NCBI GenBank assembly: GCA_023401925.1
Contig: JAEXDA010000058.1
Location: forward strand, 12,916 to 76,915
DNA: 64,000 nucleotides
Direction of reading: 5' to 3'
From: Bacillota bacterium
GTDB lineage: Bacteria; Bacillota; UBA4882; UBA8346
The notes beneath the pieces are model-generated. The model was not told the origin of the DNA and searched no databases. It was given only the letters and a program-made list of their open reading frames with translations. This document shows positions 61,791 to 64,000 of this stretch, one piece after another. The position numbers and the translations under genes were made by a program. How positions within the stretch are numbered: the first letter of the stretch is position 1; the number at the start of each line of letters is the position of its first letter.

Positions 61791-62294
61791 TTATTCCTTC
61801 TTTCCTTCCTTCAACCTCTTCCCTACATCCTCAAACGCCCTCTCCAATTGCCCCATTACCCAATGCCGGTCCCGTTCTCCCTCGTGCCACATCTTCAAGA
61901 CATATTGCAAATAAGCCGCCAACTCCTCATCAATATCGCTTTGCACGATATCTTTCGCCGTTAGCAAAGCATTAAATTTCGCAAATTCCGGATCTTCCAG
62001 CACATTCGCCAACCCTTTACACATTTCCTGATCCCCAAACAACTTAATACCACTGCCGATATATTCCTTCGCTCCAAAAAACATCTCGCCTTCCCCAGTT
62101 AATATCCAGTCTGGGTTGGCTGCAAAATGAATCGTTAACGCCAATAAAAATCCTTTGGAAGGTTTCGTAACATTCCCTTCAATGCGTGAAATAGTTGGTT
62201 GGCTTACATTTATTGCCGCCGCAAATTCCTTTGGCTTTAATTTCAAGGATTCTCTGAATATTGTTACACGTTCTCCAACCGAAATATTATTCAT
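61791..62294 (-). CDS. XRE-family helix-turn-helix regulator
   Basis: DNA-binding protein of 167 residues. The XRE helix-turn-helix is near residues 5-60: VGERVTIFRESLKLKPKEFAAAI, VSQPTISRIEGNVTKPS and FAANPDWILTGEGEMF, the last resembling phage-type repressors. The C-terminal 100 residues are helical and unassigned. AAGGAG lies 13 bases before ATG 62294, longer than ideal; ATG 62318 lacks a site. It may control mobile or defence genes. Confidence 0.82.
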   Translation of the reverse strand: MNNISVGERVTIFRESLKLKPKEFAAAINVSQPTISRIEGNVTKPSKGFLLALTIHFAANPDWILTGEGEMFFGAKEYIGSGIKLFGDQEMCKGLANVLEDPEFAKFNALLTAKDIVQSDIDEELAAYLQYVLKMWHEGERDRHWVMGQLERAFEDVGKRLKEGKKE

Positions 62295-62654
62295 CGTGTA
62301 TAAATTTCTCCTTGACATTTTTTCGTAATGTATTTATAATTAAACTTGTAATTTAAAACAATTCGCGAAAATAGAGACAAAAACAAACAAATAAAACAAC
62401 AGCTCAGAGTCTTTCCTTTTGAGCCTTGGTTTTGATTTACCTAAAATCTCAATTATTTCCATTATACCATTAAAAGAACAAAAGCAAAAACCCGAAAGTT
62501 CCGGTTTTACCTTCAAGAGAAAATAAAAAAGGAATTCCAGGCAAAAGAGTTTAATTTTCAGCGCCCTGTTTGACTCCACCAATTTAAGCTTAAAACTCCA
62601 TGAGTCCAACCTGTTTGTAGCCCCGAATCCATAACGTTTTTAAAAAGGAAGCCC
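62295..62654. other. Gene-free region between the XRE and Spo0E-family genes
   Basis: The 360 bases hold the XRE promoter and a G+C-containing hairpin near 62490-62508 (AAACC...GGTTT type). The 89-codon open frame here has no ribosome binding site or family pattern. Confidence 0.5.
62333..62361 (-). promoter_or_regulatory. Promoter of the XRE regulator gene
   Basis: On the minus strand TTGTTT and TATAAA are separated by 17 bases, ending 39 bases before ATG 62294. The imperfect inverted repeat TTGT-AATTTAA-AACAA overlaps the -35 and could be an autoregulatory site. Confidence 0.5.
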
Positions 62655-62852
62655 ATGATGAAATCAAAATCCGAAACCCTCGAGTCCCTGCTTCGAAAAA
62701 TAGCAGCGGAACGAAAGAAACTCTATGAGATCTACGCCGCTCACGGCCGCACCGACAGGACCGTACTTGCTTACAGCGTCAGGCTGGATAAGCTGATCAA
62801 CAAATACATGCAGTCCCAAATGAAAATCAACCAAAATACTCTCAGGAACTGA
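62655..62852 (+). CDS. Spo0E-family aspartyl-phosphate phosphatase
   Basis: Small helical protein of 65 residues. The motif S-x-x-L-D is present as SVRLDKLINKYM near 41-52, preceded by IAAERKKLYEIYAAHGRTD, the two-helix pattern of Spo0E proteins. These dephosphorylate Spo0A-P and delay sporulation. GGAAG lies upstream of the ATGs at 62655 and 62658. It stands alone, as such genes often do. Confidence 0.83.
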   Translation: MMKSKSETLESLLRKIAAERKKLYEIYAAHGRTDRTVLAYSVRLDKLINKYMQSQMKINQNTLRN

Positions 62853-62945
62853 CCAAGATTGAACAGATGCTGGGATTGGACGGGTTGAGCAAAAGCCAAC
62901 TGATTTTATGCCCTTAATATGACCATCAAAAACGCCTACTTTCCT

Positions 62946-63078
62946 TCCACGAAATGGTCAACACGACGTTGACCCCACGCAGCCTTGAGTCACGGATGAA
63001 TCACGGCTGTCGGCCCTCAGAATTACCCAAGAAGCCGACTCCATGGATGGAGGAGTCTGTTCAATCGCGCCAGCACTC
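62946..63078. repeat. Dispersed hairpin repeat, copy 2
   Basis: Partner of the element at 42840-42971, with the same ends, the same GGTCAAC-ACGAC-GTTGACC hairpin (62956-62974) and the same GACTCC...GGAGTC hairpin. The middle segment differs. It lies about 90 bases after the Spo0E-family gene. Confidence 0.82.
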
Positions 63079-63763
63079 TATAGAGGGGTATCCCTGGGGG
63101 ATCAGCGGCATAGGCATCTTGACAAAGCGCGTTTCCCCTCGCCTTTCTTAGGCTATTCATTGCCCACAACGTTTCCAGGAAATTCAAGTCAATCTCCGCC
63201 GCGGGTTAATTCGTGTTCATCGAACACGCCCACACGGCTAGGCAATTAAAACTTTCTAAATCCCCTCCGGGGATCGGCTAATCTTTGCCATTCATATTGC
63301 TTCGAAGCATCACGGAGCCCGGTAAATCCGGGCTTTAAAACGCTTTTTGTTACTTAGCCGTGGGGTTTACCCCGCGGTGGACGAAATCGGCCACAAACAT
63401 ATTCAGTTTTGCGATATTCATTAATATAATGTATTCATTTTCCAACGATGTGGTAATGAATAGTTTTTTAGGAGAGGGGAGAAAAGGGGAGAGGTCGGGC
63501 AGCGGGGTTCCTCGCGATGTTGGCATCGCGCGGGTATTGCGGCCATACCCCTTTGGCCTTAGAGGTTGCAAGGGAAGCAGGTTCGCGAACTTGTTCGCGC
63601 CGTCCCCTTGTCGACGCCGGAGCAATAACCCCAAAATTACATATATTCACCCTTCTATTCATGGCAATCGCCCTCTCATGTTTCGATGACCTATGCTCGC
63701 CCTTAGGCTAATTTTATGCTACCTGCCCTCCCCCATAACGGCTTTCCATTTTTAATAGGGGAG

Positions 63764-63828
63764 AGCCGTCGGCGCGACCACGTCCTAACCGGCCCTGAGG
63801 ACGAGGGCGTGGGCGGCCTAGCGGCTCC
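63764..63828. other. G+C-rich structured segment
   Basis: GAGCCG pairs with CGGCTC at the ends and encloses two alternative inner stems (CGTCCT/AGGACG and CCACG/CGTGG). The size and compactness suggest an RNA structure. It is not the domain V of a group II intron, as the GAAA-loop helix is absent. Confidence 0.4.
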
Positions 63829-63868
63829 GATCCTTCCTTTTAACTAACCTTGTCCTTCTTGGTTGTCC

Positions 63869-64000
63869 CTAGGGTTTTACTGGCTTGCGCTCGCGCCACT
63901 CGCCTTTCCTGAACCCAAACTCCGGCCAGGTCTCTTCAAGGAAATCCATGCGAACAATCTGCCTGGCGTTGCCGCACAAACCCTCCAGCTGGCCCATGGT
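63869..64000 (-). CDS. 3' end of an unidentified gene at the window edge
   Basis: The last 43 codons of a minus-strand frame enter from the right edge and end at a TAG at 63869-63871. The peptide includes QLEGLCGNARQIVRMDFLEE and WPEFGFRKGEWRERKP, with codons richer in G+C than most genes here. No family is recognised. Whether it is a complete gene beyond the edge cannot be seen. Confidence 0.4.
   Translation of the reverse strand, partial: TMGQLEGLCGNARQIVRMDFLEETWPEFGFRKGEWRERKPVKP

Larger units (their letters stand above)
62853..63868. other. Gene-free, hairpin-rich region
   Basis: About 1 kb without a credible gene. It contains repeat copy 2, then CGTGTTC-ATC-GAACACG (63212-63228), AGCCCGG-TAAAT-CCGGGCT (63316-63334), GGGG-TTTA-CCCC near 63361-63372 and a G+C-rich fold at 63764-63828. 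Frames here lack ribosome binding sites. Confidence 0.55.

Noticed and set aside
58434..62000. CRISPR array near the cas remnants
   Set aside because: I found no regularly spaced repeat of about 30 bases in this stretch.
63360..63711. Small frames of 64-109 codons on both strands
   Set aside because: They overlap each other, lack ribosome binding sites and cover hairpin-rich DNA.
63700..63830. Group II intron domain V
   Set aside because: GAGCCG is present, but the short helix with GAAA loop and the second half of domain V are not.
1..64000. tRNA or rRNA genes
   Set aside because: No cloverleaf with a GTTCGA-type arm and no rRNA signature was noticed on either strand.

Overview
The window looks like chromosome of a spore-forming, probably anaerobic member of the Bacillota. 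Evidence is a dipicolinate synthase pair (dpaA/dpaB), a YlmC/YmxH-type PRC-barrel protein, a Spo0E-family phosphatase, strong GGAGG-type ribosome binding sites and a lysine riboswitch. Both ABC substrate-binding proteins have signal peptides without a lipobox cysteine, and the glycan cluster resembles O-antigen clusters, so a diderm lineage is possible (inference).

Layout. 1-1.2 kb: a cut OmpR/PhoB-type response regulator and a 21-bp tandem repeat. 1.2-17 kb: a long minus-strand surface-glycan cluster. In transcription order it holds two hexapeptide acyltransferases, a Wzx-type flippase, six glycosyltransferases, an initiating sugar phosphotransferase, a GNAT acetyltransferase, a DegT aminotransferase and a UDP-GlcNAc 2-epimerase, followed by threonine aldolase and diaminopimelate decarboxylase. 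No Wzy polymerase is visible. 17-27 kb: an AraFGH-type sugar ABC transporter flanked by an aldose-epimerase-like protein and a large DUF5107-TPR protein, with an AraC-type regulator; a chemotaxis-receptor remnant lies inside. 27-30 kb: a Gfo/Idh/MocA dehydrogenase and a nucleotide-sugar 6-dehydrogenase. With the aminotransferase, acyltransferase and epimerase of the glycan cluster these would complete a WbpA-B-E-D-I route to UDP-ManNAc3NAcA.

30-36.3 kb: a lysine/dipicolinate block in the order lysine riboswitch, dapB, dpaA, dpaB, aspartate kinase, dapA, preceded by two small genes. 36.4-40.8 kb: a large Lhr-type helicase. 41-42.6 kb: a reductase-domain protein and an MNT/HEPN pair. 43-55 kb: an Opp/Dpp-type ABC transporter co-directional with a Zn-dehydrogenase, an SDR and an RspA-like dehydratase, with a divergent membrane-bound AraC-type regulator. 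55.7-58.4 kb: an arsenic block (ACR3, metallophosphoesterase, divergent ArsR) that ends in an internally deleted HgcA-like corrinoid protein.

58.5-61.7 kb is a decayed type I CRISPR-Cas locus: a frameshifted WYL regulator, a broken cas6, a second tiny cas6-like scrap and a possible cas8 5' fragment, interrupted by a DUF1016 nuclease-like gene. No array is seen. 61.8-64 kb: an XRE regulator, a Spo0E-family gene, a dispersed hairpin repeat also present near 42.9 kb, a hairpin-rich non-coding stretch and the 3' end of an unidentified gene at the window edge.
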